Program-made: the position numbers and the translations under genes
Shown here: positions 1-8,087 of the stretch, piece by piece
How the letters are laid out: each line of letters opens with the position of its first letter
Numbering within the stretch: position 1 is the stretch's first letter
The notes under the pieces: generated by a model
Databases searched by the model: none
Told to the model about the DNA's origin: nothing
Seen by the model: the letters and a program-made list of their open reading frames with translations, nothing else
Origin: Azoarcus sp031546845
GTDB taxonomy: Bacteria; Pseudomonadota; Gammaproteobacteria; Burkholderiales; Rhodocyclaceae
Reading direction: 5' to 3'
Assembly (NCBI GenBank): GCA_031546845.1
Contig: JAVBJT010000036.1
Location: 58,590 to 122,589, forward strand
Length of the DNA: 64,000 nucleotides

Positions 1-62
1 CGAAGTTCATGCTCTGAGGAAGGCTGCAGCGGTGACGACATAGGGAAAGCCCCGATTGAAAT

Positions 63-126
63 CTTTCCAGATGGAAAGAATGCAAGCGGATATTTCCACC
101 TGGAAAGATTCTTGTCAAGTGGAAAG
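63..126 (+). promoter_or_regulatory. Repeated palindromic operator upstream of phage-type regulator
   Basis: Two perfect inverted repeats share one pattern. CTTTCCA-GA-TGGAAAG lies at 63-78 and TTTCCA-CC-TGGAAA at 93-106, with centres 29 bp apart. A further half-site TGGAAAG lies at 120-126. They precede the helix-turn-helix gene starting at 172. The symmetry and repetition are seen in the sequence; that the downstream protein binds them (autoregulation) is inference. Confidence 0.6.
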
Positions 127-171
127 ATTCAACCTATCGTGCAGAGGTTGAAGGAACCCCCAGGAAACACC

Positions 172-552
172 ATGAAAACGACCGAATACCTAGATGCCGC
201 CAGAAGGAAGACCGGAAGCAAAACAAGCGCCGCACTAGCTGAAGCACTCGGAGTAACAGGTGGCGCAATGTCAAGGTATGAAAGCGGAGAACGCGTCATA
301 GACGACTACACCGCCGCACGAGTAGCAGAACTGCTCAACATCGATCCCATGCAAGTGATCGCCCAGGCAAACGCAGAGCGGGAAAAAGACGAAAACCGCA
401 AAAGCTACTGGCAGAGAATCGCGCACATGTCAGTGAGAACAGCGGCATGCGTGACAGTCACGACAATTGCCGCCCTGACAGCACCCTCCTCTGCCGACGC
501 TGCGTCAGCAGACAAAGGGGGAGCGATTGGTATTATGTTAAGTATAAAATAG
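172..552 (+). CDS. Phage-type helix-turn-helix protein (DUF3693-like)
   Basis: A 126-residue protein. Residues 1-70 form a Cro/C1-like helix-turn-helix domain (AALAEALGVTGGAMSRYESG) followed by a segment resembling the phage-related DUF3693 family (VAELLNIDPMQVIAQANAE). Residues about 86-110 are hydrophobic and could be one membrane segment. I chose the ATG at 172, preceded by AGGA; an upstream TTG at 112 would run through the operator-like repeats. The coding sequence uses AGA, AGG, CTA and ATA codons that neighbours avoid, which suggests transfer. Likely a repressor-like gene from a filamentous phage or plasmid remnant; no integrase or other phage gene is visible. Confidence 0.7.
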   Translation: MKTTEYLDAARRKTGSKTSAALAEALGVTGGAMSRYESGERVIDDYTAARVAELLNIDPMQVIAQANAEREKDENRKSYWQRIAHMSVRTAACVTVTTIAALTAPSSADAASADKGGAIGIMLSIK

Positions 553-651
553 CGCGCTTGCCATGCGTTGATTGCCGTGGTCTCCCCATAACATTTGCCC
601 GTGTCCGCTATGCCTGCGACAATCAACGTCCTTTGAAATGTTTTGCCTATC

Positions 652-2157
652 ATGTCCGATCAGACTAGCTCGCCTTCCGTCCAAGACGAAAACCACATCA
701 TTGCCGAGCGCCGCGAGAAGCTCGCCGCTTGGCGCCAATCCGGCAAAGCTTTCCCTAACGATTTTTCGCGCGAAAATACTGCGGGCAAGCTCGATGAGGT
801 TTATGGCGAAAAAGACGCCGACACATTGCAAGGCATGCCGGTGGAGGTTCGGGTTGCGGGCCGGATCATGCTCAAGCGCGTCATGGGCAAGGCGAGCTTC
901 ATCACCATTCAAGACTTGTCTGGCCGCATTCAGCTCTATGTAACGCGCGACGCCATTGGTGAAGAGGCTTATGCTGATTTCAAGCATTGGGATATTGGCG
1001 ACATCGTTGGTTGCGTCGGGACCTTGTTCAAGACCAAAACCGGCGAACTGACCGTACAAGCTACCGAAATCCGCCTGCTGACCAAAACCTTGCGGCCGTT
1101 GCCGGACAAATTCCACGGCCTTACCGATGTCGAGCAGAAATACCGCCAGCGGTATATCGACTTGATCATGAGTGAGCAGACGCGCTTTACCTTCGTTGCG
1201 CGCAGCCGCATGGTGCAGTCGATCCGTAACTACATGATCAATCACGGCTTTCTAGAAGTCGAAACGCCGATGATGCACCCTATTCCTGGCGGTGCTGCGG
1301 CCAAGCCGTTCACGACCCATCACAATGCGCTCGATATGGAATTGTTTCTGCGCATCGCGCCTGAGCTTTATCTCAAGCGCTTGGTGGTTGGCGGGTTCGA
1401 GAAAGTTTTTGAAATCAATCGTAATTTCCGGAATGAAGGCTTGAGCCCGCGCCACAACCCGGAATTCACCATGATGGAATTCTACGAAGCGTATGCGAAT
1501 TACAAGTCGCTAATGAATTTCACCGAAGGGCTTATTCGTCAGGCCGCGCGCGAGGCGCTTGGCGCTGAAAGCTTCGTCTATCAGGGGCGCGAACTTGATC
1601 TTTCCAAGCCCTTTGCGCGTCTGACCATCGTTGATGCCATTCATAAATATCACCCTGGTTTTTCTGTTGAGCAGCTCAACAATGCCGCTTGGCTCCGCGC
1701 CAAGCTTGCCGATATGGGTGTGCAAGCCAGAGCGGATGTCGGGCTGGGCAGTCTGCAACTGATGTTGTTCGAGGAAACGACCGAGGCGGATTTGTGGGAG
1801 CCGACCTTCATCATCGATTACCCAGCGGAAGTGTCTCCCCTCGCCCGCCGCAACGACGCCAATCCTGATATCACCGAACGCTTCGAGCTTTTCATCGTCG
1901 GCCGTGAGATCGCCAACGGCTTTTCCGAGCTTAACGATCCGGAAGATCAGGCTGCCCGCTTGCAGGAGCAAGTAAAGGCCAAAAATGCGGGCGATGAGGA
2001 GGCCATGTACTACGATGCCGATTACATCCGCGCCCTCGAATTCGGCCTGCCGCCTACCGGTGGCTGTGGTATCGGTATTGACCGCCTCGTCATGCTGCTT
2101 ACCGACAGCCCCTCGATCCGTGATGTGATTCTGTTTCCGCAGATGCGGCCAGAGTAG
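652..2157 (+). CDS. lysS: Lysyl-tRNA synthetase (class II)
   Basis: 501 residues, the usual length. It charges tRNA-Lys with lysine in the cytoplasm. The N-terminal region is an OB-fold anticodon-binding domain (about 60-160), followed by the class II catalytic core. Motif 2 is visible as FRNEGLSPRHNPEFTMMEFY and motif 3 as GIGIDRLVML near the C-terminus. The ATG at 652 gives the expected MSDQ start; a TTG at 643 is in frame but would only add MPI. It stands alone between the phage-type gene and the convergent molybdoenzyme operon, and no clear terminator follows it. Confidence 0.97.
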   Translation: MSDQTSSPSVQDENHIIAERREKLAAWRQSGKAFPNDFSRENTAGKLDEVYGEKDADTLQGMPVEVRVAGRIMLKRVMGKASFITIQDLSGRIQLYVTRDAIGEEAYADFKHWDIGDIVGCVGTLFKTKTGELTVQATEIRLLTKTLRPLPDKFHGLTDVEQKYRQRYIDLIMSEQTRFTFVARSRMVQSIRNYMINHGFLEVETPMMHPIPGGAAAKPFTTHHNALDMELFLRIAPELYLKRLVVGGFEKVFEINRNFRNEGLSPRHNPEFTMMEFYEAYANYKSLMNFTEGLIRQAAREALGAESFVYQGRELDLSKPFARLTIVDAIHKYHPGFSVEQLNNAAWLRAKLADMGVQARADVGLGSLQLMLFEETTEADLWEPTFIIDYPAEVSPLARRNDANPDITERFELFIVGREIANGFSELNDPEDQAARLQEQVKAKNAGDEEAMYYDADYIRALEFGLPPTGGCGIGIDRLVMLLTDSPSIRDVILFPQMRPE

Positions 2158-2279
2158 GCTTTAGCCGCCAATCTCATTACACCGGCCTGCGCGCCCTACC
2201 CGTCACCACGGTGAAGCTGCGTATTCTGAGTTTCGCCTCAAAACAGGGAGCCGCCCTTTCCATACTCGGGCTGTCTCGC

Positions 2280-2963
2280 TTAGCAAGCGGCGGCGGAAGG
2301 CACTGATGAATCGGCTGCCTCGGGTGCGCGGTCTTTCACATCGGCTCCTACATAGGCCATCTCATGCTGAATGAAGCGGTCTAGCGTTTCCGCCAGATAG
2401 CGATAAAGGGGATAGGCGAGCAAAGCGTCGGCCGCCGTTGCGAAAGCGGGGATCCACAGAGCCAGGTGGTGTTGCAGAAAGTCGCTCTGTGCCCGACGGT
2501 AAGGCCCATCATCCCGTTTCAGTTCGCATGCCTGACATTCCTTGGCGATGAGAAACTGCATGAATTCGAGCTCACCGGCAAGAAAATCGGCGGGTTCATC
2601 CAAGTTCGGGTCGGGGGCGACGCCAAACTGATCGAATATACGCCGTACGGAAAGCAACACACTGCCGCGCTCGGTGCCCGACAGGTAACTGCCGGCATAC
2701 AGCGAACAGCTCTTCTGCGGCATGTTCAATTCGAACGCTTTCAGATATTCGGCTTCCTGATCCGTAAGGCTCACCCCTTCGGGATGAGTGAAATCCTCGG
2801 CATCGAGCGCCAAACATAAGATTTCCGCCGCTTGCTGCAAGTGCTCGCGGTATTCCCCGCTTTCCAGTGCCTGAAAGAAGGCTTCTGTCGGATAGGAAAA
2901 TCCCCGCGCCAGCAATTGATACATTACCAGTCGCGCCGCTGTGATGTCTTGGGTGCTCCGCAT
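2280..2963 (-). CDS. TorD-family molybdoenzyme chaperone (PcrD-like)
   Basis: 227 residues, all-helical, cytoplasmic, no signal peptide. It resembles the TorD/DmsD/NarJ chaperones that hold the apo-catalytic subunit during cofactor insertion and before Tat export. Supporting features are the length, the EYLKAFELNMPQKSCSLYAG segment and its position as last gene of the molybdoenzyme operon, 20 bp after the cytochrome gene. The corresponding last gene of pcrABCD is pcrD, also a chaperone. A GGGGA ribosome-binding site precedes the ATG. Function as the dedicated chaperone of the subunit at 4780-7575 is inferred from context. Confidence 0.85.
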   Translation of the reverse strand: MRSTQDITAARLVMYQLLARGFSYPTEAFFQALESGEYREHLQQAAEILCLALDAEDFTHPEGVSLTDQEAEYLKAFELNMPQKSCSLYAGSYLSGTERGSVLLSVRRIFDQFGVAPDPNLDEPADFLAGELEFMQFLIAKECQACELKRDDGPYRRAQSDFLQHHLALWIPAFATAADALLAYPLYRYLAETLDRFIQHEMAYVGADVKDRAPEAADSSVPSAAAC

Positions 2964-2983
2964 GATTTATCCCCGATGCTAGG

Positions 2984-3697
2984 TCATTCGGCGGGCGGAT
3001 CGATCGCCGTTTTCTGAAATTCGGTACGCTCGGCGGGAATGGGATCACCCTCGAAAACGCCGATCAACTTGTAGTGCGTATGGATCGCCTTTCCGTTGCC
3101 GACGGAATGCAACGCCTTCTGATAATCGAACTGGTATTTGGCGTCGATTTTCGGCGTGAATGGACTGAAAGGCGCTTTGGCCGATGGATTGGCCGTACCT
3201 TCGTAGTTGTCGTGGCAGCGCACACAGGCACTCTTGTAATCGAAGTTCTGCCCTGCCCCGACAAGCCTGCCACGCACCGATTTTTTCCCTTCCTTCTTGA
3301 ACAGGGAATCGGCATCGCCATGTTCGTTGCGGAAAAGCCCGCCTGCGCCATGGCACGATTCACAGCCAACCGAGCTGAGCACGGGGCTGCCGCCGGCGGT
3401 ATAACCGCCCTCCTCGCCAAATCCGGTGGTATGACAACTCAGGCATTTTTCATCCTTCGTGTAATCCGCCGCCGAATCGAGCCCCGCTTTGCGCTTTTCT
3501 TCCGCTTTCGCACCGGGTTTCAGCGAATCCAAGGAACGCGCATGCGTCGTCGTCCCCCAGGAGTCGCCGTGATCGTAATGACATTTGGTACATACCTTGA
3601 CGCCCATGAAGCGTGGCTTTTCTCCGCCGCCCGCGCCAAAACACAAACCCGGCAGCAACAGAAATGGCAACAGCCAGCGCCAATGTATTGAATTCAC
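2984..3697 (-). CDS. Periplasmic tetraheme cytochrome c (PcrC-like, c554-type)
   Basis: 237 residues with a signal peptide (about 1-22, ending LCFGA) and four c-type heme motifs: CTKCH 36-40, CLSCH 85-89, CESCH 112-116 and CVRCH 158-162. The arrangement resembles the cytochrome c554 family of multiheme carriers. It is the third gene of the operon, 50 bp after the Fe-S subunit, the position of pcrC. The likely role is to pass electrons between a membrane quinol oxidase or soluble cytochromes and the Fe-S subunit. Chlorate, selenate, ethylbenzene and dimethylsulfide enzymes of this family instead carry a b-heme gamma subunit, so the tetraheme partner argues for the perchlorate-type architecture. 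No membrane anchor is encoded here. Confidence 0.9.
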   Translation of the reverse strand: MNSIHWRWLLPFLLLPGLCFGAGGGEKPRFMGVKVCTKCHYDHGDSWGTTTHARSLDSLKPGAKAEEKRKAGLDSAADYTKDEKCLSCHTTGFGEEGGYTAGGSPVLSSVGCESCHGAGGLFRNEHGDADSLFKKEGKKSVRGRLVGAGQNFDYKSACVRCHDNYEGTANPSAKAPFSPFTPKIDAKYQFDYQKALHSVGNGKAIHTHYKLIGVFEGDPIPAERTEFQKTAIDPPAE

Positions 3698-3747
3698 GTT
3701 TTTGTCCTCGTGCGCGAATGCGGAAATCGAGCGGTCCCAGGGTGGAG

Positions 3748-4746
3748 TCAGGTCAGCGGCGAAAACATCATGTCGGTGCTGCGCGTGCTGATCAAAACAT
3801 CCATCAGCTCCGATTTGCCGCCCGCCTGTTTCTTGGCGCGCTCTTCACGCAAGACATCGAGCACCCGGTCTACTTCCTTGCCGAACATCGACACGAGCAG
3901 TTCTTTCGGAATTCGCGTCTTGCCGGTCGGTTGCCCCTGCCCATCCTCCACGGATGGCCCGAGAATGGGCGGTACGTAATACATGTTCGGTTCCGTACCG
4001 AATTCGGCATGCAATGGCAGCGCTACCTTGAATTGCCGTACCAGCTTGTGGACCGAGCTGTTCACGTCGTCGATGAAACCGACGTGCATCGCGCGGCCAA
4101 CGCACTGAGCGACGCAGGCTGGCGCGACGTTTTTTTCGACGCGCGGGAAGCAACCGATACATTTGTTGGCCTTGACCTCGGTCGCGTTGTAGAACGGCTT
4201 GGCGTAAGGACAGGCTTCGATACAGTTTTGCGAGCCTTTGCATTTGTCCTTGTGAATGATGACGAGGCCGTCCTCCATGCGCTTGTAGATGGCATCGTTC
4301 GGACAGGCTTCCAGACAGGCCGGTTTGTCGCAGTGGTTGCACATGCGCGGCACGTAGAAGTAATAGTTATTGGGAAATTCGCCCTGCCCCTGGTCCTCGT
4401 CCCAGTTCGGCGCCCAGCGCGGCGCTGGCGATGGGCGCACACGTCCGGGGTTGCCCTCGAACAATCGACCCTGGTAATCGAACTCGAAGGGAACGCCGTA
4501 CTCGCCCAACGCCGGCTTGCGCCCATGCACGACCTCGCCGTCTTTCCAGCCGCCGCCCTTGGTGGCCCAATTGCGCGGGTAGCCAACGCCGGGAGCGGTT
4601 TCAACGTTGCGCCAATACATGAACGATTGGCCAGGGTTGCTGCTCCACAAGCGCTTACAGGCGACGGTACAGGTCTGGCAGCCGATGCATTTGTTCAAGT
4701 CCGCGATGAAAACGATTTGTCGTTTCGCGGTGGTCATCTTGGTCAT
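3748..4746 (-). CDS. Iron-sulfur beta subunit of type II DMSO-reductase-family enzyme (PcrB-like)
   Basis: 332 residues, no signal peptide of its own; it probably rides with the Tat-exported alpha subunit. Fifteen cysteines fall into four cluster groups: C20/C23/C26/C30, C136/C139/C144/C148, C169/C175/C179 and C196/C199/C211/C215. In the third group the expected fourth cysteine is Ser172 (CKGSQNC). In NarH this position is Trp and the cluster is [3Fe-4S], so this protein is predicted to hold one [3Fe-4S] and three [4Fe-4S] clusters. Length and order match PcrB. AAGGA lies 7-8 bases before the ATG, and the gene is 33 bp downstream of the catalytic subunit. Confidence 0.92.
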   Translation of the reverse strand: MTKMTTAKRQIVFIADLNKCIGCQTCTVACKRLWSSNPGQSFMYWRNVETAPGVGYPRNWATKGGGWKDGEVVHGRKPALGEYGVPFEFDYQGRLFEGNPGRVRPSPAPRWAPNWDEDQGQGEFPNNYYFYVPRMCNHCDKPACLEACPNDAIYKRMEDGLVIIHKDKCKGSQNCIEACPYAKPFYNATEVKANKCIGCFPRVEKNVAPACVAQCVGRAMHVGFIDDVNSSVHKLVRQFKVALPLHAEFGTEPNMYYVPPILGPSVEDGQGQPTGKTRIPKELLVSMFGKEVDRVLDVLREERAKKQAGGKSELMDVLISTRSTDMMFSPLT

Positions 4747-4779
4747 GATTCGTTTCCTTGTCCGTTGAATCGGCTCAAC

Positions 4780-7575
4780 TCAAAGCGATCCGGGGATGGC
4801 GCCGGTGTAGCGGCGCATTTCGACGCAAACGTCGCGCTGATTGCCGCCCGGCCCGTAATAGTTCGGCCGGAACAGCAGATGCCCGTAATCGCCGACGAGT
4901 TGCGTCGGTTGCAGGCGGATCGGACACACGCTTTGCGAACCCCCTTCGATCAAATCCATGTACAGCTCGGGCGTATGGAACATCGACACATGGCCTGCCG
5001 GTTCGGCGGATCGGATCTTGACGCGACATACGACCCTGCCGTGGTCATTCCACATTTCCACCCAATCGTTGTCCTGGATGCCACGCGCTTTCGCGTCGAC
5101 CGGTGAAATTTCGGCCATTGGCCCGCCGCGCTGCAAGCGCAGCATCAAGACGTTGTCCTTGAAGGTCGAATGGATGCCGTAACGGCCGTGCGGTGTGTTG
5201 AAACGCAGCGGGAATTTGTCGGCGTCGAGCGGAGGCTGATAGATCGGCAGTTCCACGCCCATTTCGAAGAAAACCTCGTGGTCCATGTAAAACTGCTGCC
5301 GCCCGGTCAGCGTCGGCCACGGTTTCTTGTCGACGCTGAAGAACTGGAACGGCGTGTAGGGAACGCCCTCCTTCATCGGCGAGGTCCAGTTCGCCTTGAA
5401 GCGCTGTGGGCCGTTCTGCCGGATCATGTCGAGCGTGATGCCCTTGCTCTGCGGCGCCGAGTCGAGGATGAACTGCACCGCGTCCTCCTCACGCTCCAAC
5501 TTGCCGTTGTCGACCTGCAGGTTGTACAGGTTGTCCAAATCGCGCGCCCACTTGAACTGCTCGTCGTAGTACTTGCCCAGGCCTTTCGCTTTCGCCGCCG
5601 CCTCAACCTTCTTCGCCAGTTGCTTGAAGATTTCCCAATCGGTCTTGGAATCCCACATCGGCTCGATGGCCGGCTCGGTCATGTTGATGTAGGTGTGTTC
5701 CTCTGTGATATTTAGGTCGAGCTTTTCATACCAGTGTGCGGAAGGAAGAACGACATCGGAATACAGTGCCGTCGTGTCCATGCGGATATTGGCGTTGACG
5801 ATCAAATCGAGTTTCGGCCATAGATTACGCAACACGTATTTCTGCCCCTTGGACTGGTTCAGATAGTTGCCGCGATAGACGATCAGTACCTTCGGATCCT
5901 TGCCGTCGCGTGGATACATCGGCATTTGTCGCGTCGACAGCGATTTTTTCAGATATTTCGCGGTGTCGATGCCGACGTTTTCCAGCCCGTCGTAGCCCTC
6001 GCTATGAACGTGAGTCCAGATCGTCGTCTGGCAGAAACGATGCTTGCCCGTGCCTTGCGGGAAGGAAAGCGCGGCCACGCCGGGCAGCAGCGTCGGTTTC
6101 CATTGGCCAACGTAGTGATTGACGCCACCGCCGCTCTTGCCCTCGCTGGCCGTCAATGCCGACAGCAGATGATGCGTGCGCAACACGACGTCGCCGTAGA
6201 ACCAGTGCCCGGTACCGGCGCCGATGATGATCATCGCCGGTTTCGCCTTTGCGTATTCGGTCGCCATCTGGACGATGACTTTCGCATTGACGCCGGTGAT
6301 TGTGGCGGCTTTCTCCGGTGTGAAATCCTTGTTGACACGCTCGGTCAAAATATCGAACACAGGCCGGCATTGAACGCTTGTCCCGTTTTTCAGCCGGATC
6401 GAATAGCTGCCTTCCAACGCGGGGTCGAGAGCGCCGAGATCGAGATAGCCTTTCGGGAACGTCAAGGTATTTCGGCCGAGGAACGCAGGCGTTGCCGCCG
6501 GTTTGTTTTCCGGCTCGTCGCCCCATGAGCCTTTCATGAGCACAGCCTTGCCGGTTTTGCTGTCCCAGGCATAGAACTTCGCGTCGTTGCCGCCCTCGAC
6601 GACATCCGATTCGCGCAGGAAACGTTTGTTGTCGCTACGCACGAGGAACGGCAGATCGGATTGCTCCTTGACGTTGGCGGTGTCGTACAGCTTGTTCTTG
6701 ATGATCACCTGCACCATGCCCAAGGCCAACGCCGCGTCGGTGCCCGGTTTCGGGTGCACCCACTGGTCCGCCTTGATCGCCGAGGCGTTGTAGTCCGGCG
6801 TAACGCAGACGATCTTGGTTCCGTTCAGCGCTGCTTCAGTCAGATAGTGCGCGTCCGGAATGCGCGTCACTATCGGATTCACGCCCCACAGGATGATGTG
6901 CCGGGAGTTGAACCAGTCGGCGGTTTCCGCCGTATCGCCCTGCACGCCGCAAACCTGCGTTTGCCCAGGGGGCTGGTCGCCGTACCAGTCGAAAAAGGTG
7001 TGCGTGTGTGCGCCGATGAAATGCGCGAAACGGTGTCCGGCCGAGAAGGAGAGCGGCGCCACCGCCGGCACCGGCGTGAACACGCTAATGGTGTCGGGGC
7101 CGCTGTCGCGCATCGTATCGATGATCTTGTTCGCGATCATCTCCAGCGCCTCGTCCCAACTCGCGCGCCGCCAACGGCCCGCGCCACGTTCGCCGACGCG
7201 GATCAGCGGATATTTGATCCGGTGCGGCCCGTACAGATAATCCGTCGCGCACTCGCCCTTCGGACAGCCGCGCGGGTTGTATTCGGGAATACCGGCGAAG
7301 ATCGGAATATCCTTCGACTGCTCCTCGCGCAACACGACACCACTCTTGCTGTAGACGAAATGCGGACAGGCGCCGGTACAGTTGATCAGGTGCGCGCCAC
7401 GCGTTTTTTTGTCCCAGGACCATTGAGTGCGGTGGTATCCCTCCCAGCCGCTGTACTCGTGAGCGGCCATCGGGTCGCCCGTGGCGGCCAGCGCGCTGAA
7501 CGAAAACGCATTGCCGAACAACAGGGAAAGGGACGAAGCGCCCGCCGCCTTTAAGAATTCCCGCCGATGAGTCAT
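4780..7575 (-). CDS. Molybdopterin catalytic subunit, type II DMSO-reductase family (PcrA-like; substrate uncertain)
   Basis: 931 residues. The N-terminus is a Tat signal (RREFLKAAG), so the folded enzyme is exported to the periplasm. A His/Cys cluster site H62-x3-C66-x3-C70-x33-C104 matches the FS0 site of the NarG/PcrA/SerA/EbdA group. The motif FFDWYGDQPPG (194-204) places D200 as the Mo ligand (NarG Asp222, PcrA Asp170). The gate residues reported for PcrA are Phe164, Tyr165 and Trp461; here they map to F194, F195 and about W492, so Tyr is replaced by Phe. The operon order alpha, beta, tetraheme cytochrome, chaperone is that of pcrABCD. Alternatives are a periplasmic nitrate, chlorate or selenate reductase, or a hydrocarbon or steroid hydroxylase. 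An AAGGAG site precedes the ATG. Confidence 0.9.
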   Translation of the reverse strand: MTHRREFLKAAGASSLSLLFGNAFSFSALAATGDPMAAHEYSGWEGYHRTQWSWDKKTRGAHLINCTGACPHFVYSKSGVVLREEQSKDIPIFAGIPEYNPRGCPKGECATDYLYGPHRIKYPLIRVGERGAGRWRRASWDEALEMIANKIIDTMRDSGPDTISVFTPVPAVAPLSFSAGHRFAHFIGAHTHTFFDWYGDQPPGQTQVCGVQGDTAETADWFNSRHIILWGVNPIVTRIPDAHYLTEAALNGTKIVCVTPDYNASAIKADQWVHPKPGTDAALALGMVQVIIKNKLYDTANVKEQSDLPFLVRSDNKRFLRESDVVEGGNDAKFYAWDSKTGKAVLMKGSWGDEPENKPAATPAFLGRNTLTFPKGYLDLGALDPALEGSYSIRLKNGTSVQCRPVFDILTERVNKDFTPEKAATITGVNAKVIVQMATEYAKAKPAMIIIGAGTGHWFYGDVVLRTHHLLSALTASEGKSGGGVNHYVGQWKPTLLPGVAALSFPQGTGKHRFCQTTIWTHVHSEGYDGLENVGIDTAKYLKKSLSTRQMPMYPRDGKDPKVLIVYRGNYLNQSKGQKYVLRNLWPKLDLIVNANIRMDTTALYSDVVLPSAHWYEKLDLNITEEHTYINMTEPAIEPMWDSKTDWEIFKQLAKKVEAAAKAKGLGKYYDEQFKWARDLDNLYNLQVDNGKLEREEDAVQFILDSAPQSKGITLDMIRQNGPQRFKANWTSPMKEGVPYTPFQFFSVDKKPWPTLTGRQQFYMDHEVFFEMGVELPIYQPPLDADKFPLRFNTPHGRYGIHSTFKDNVLMLRLQRGGPMAEISPVDAKARGIQDNDWVEMWNDHGRVVCRVKIRSAEPAGHVSMFHTPELYMDLIEGGSQSVCPIRLQPTQLVGDYGHLLFRPNYYGPGGNQRDVCVEMRRYTGAIPGSL

Positions 7576-8087
7576 GTCAACTCCTTGATTTTCGAACCAA
7601 GCCTCGCTGCGCTACGAACACCGTGTCCGTACTTTTGAGCTTGAATGCTCGATCCACGTGGCAAATACCCATTTCATTGGAATGGACTAAGCAAGGCTCG
7701 GGCCATGACCTGCCGGATACTGTTTAGTTCTGTTTTTTCTATTTAAATCATTTAGTTGTGCTTTGTGCACAGTCCAATCGGAAATCGACGGCGAATATTT
7801 CTATGTGTCTGTTGAACGAAACGTGCAATCGGTATGGCAACGAGCCCAGACGTAATTGAACGAATCGATCAATGCCTACCAGCGATGGCGCACATTTTGG
7901 ATATTTTCGGAGGGACGCCCGCGACGATGAAAAACGGGCGAAGATTCTGCAACGCGGAACCTTCCGACCTTTCCGCCCGCGCCGCGCCACTGAACGGCGA
8001 TACGGCGAAAAACAATCGGTATCGCCACCAAGGCTGGCGTTTAACTTGCTTGGGTTCTTTTTGCACCATGTCGCCATTACGCCCTTC
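7576..8087. other. Divergent regulatory region between molybdoenzyme operon and two-component system
   Basis: 512 bp without a convincing gene. It holds the sigma-54 promoter at 7690-7705, an IHF-like sequence AATCATTTAGTTG (7746-7758, one mismatch to the usual consensus) and two direct repeats TTGAACGAA (7812-7820 and 7856-7864, 44 bp apart). A 10-bp repeat CAATCGGTAT occurs at 7826-7835 and 8013-8022. The order promoter, IHF-like site, repeated upstream element is the usual architecture of a sigma-54 activated promoter. The frame upstream of 8088 is open but not protein-like. Confidence 0.5.
7690..7705 (-). promoter_or_regulatory. Sigma-54 (-24/-12) promoter for the molybdoenzyme operon
   Basis: On the minus strand the sequence reads TGGCCCGAGCCTTGCT. 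The GG and GC elements have the required 10-base spacing, and it differs from TGGCACG-N4-TTGCT only at one position. It is oriented toward the catalytic subunit, with a leader of about 105 bases. The adjacent genes encode a sigma-54 activator and its kinase, which supports the call. Confidence 0.75.

Noticed and set aside
566..628. 9-bp inverted repeat CGTTGATTG / CAATCAACG before lysS
   Set aside because: The 45-base loop and short arms make a functional hairpin unlikely. It could be half of an attachment site, but no second copy is visible.
3613..5106. 497-codon plus-strand frame across the cytochrome, Fe-S and catalytic subunit genes
   Set aside because: It crosses several real genes and their spacers, and its translation is Arg/His-rich shadow sequence.
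8051..8065. Possible sigma-54 promoter in front of the histidine kinase (TGGGTTC...TTGCA)
   Set aside because: The GG to GC distance is one base short of the invariant 10-base spacing.
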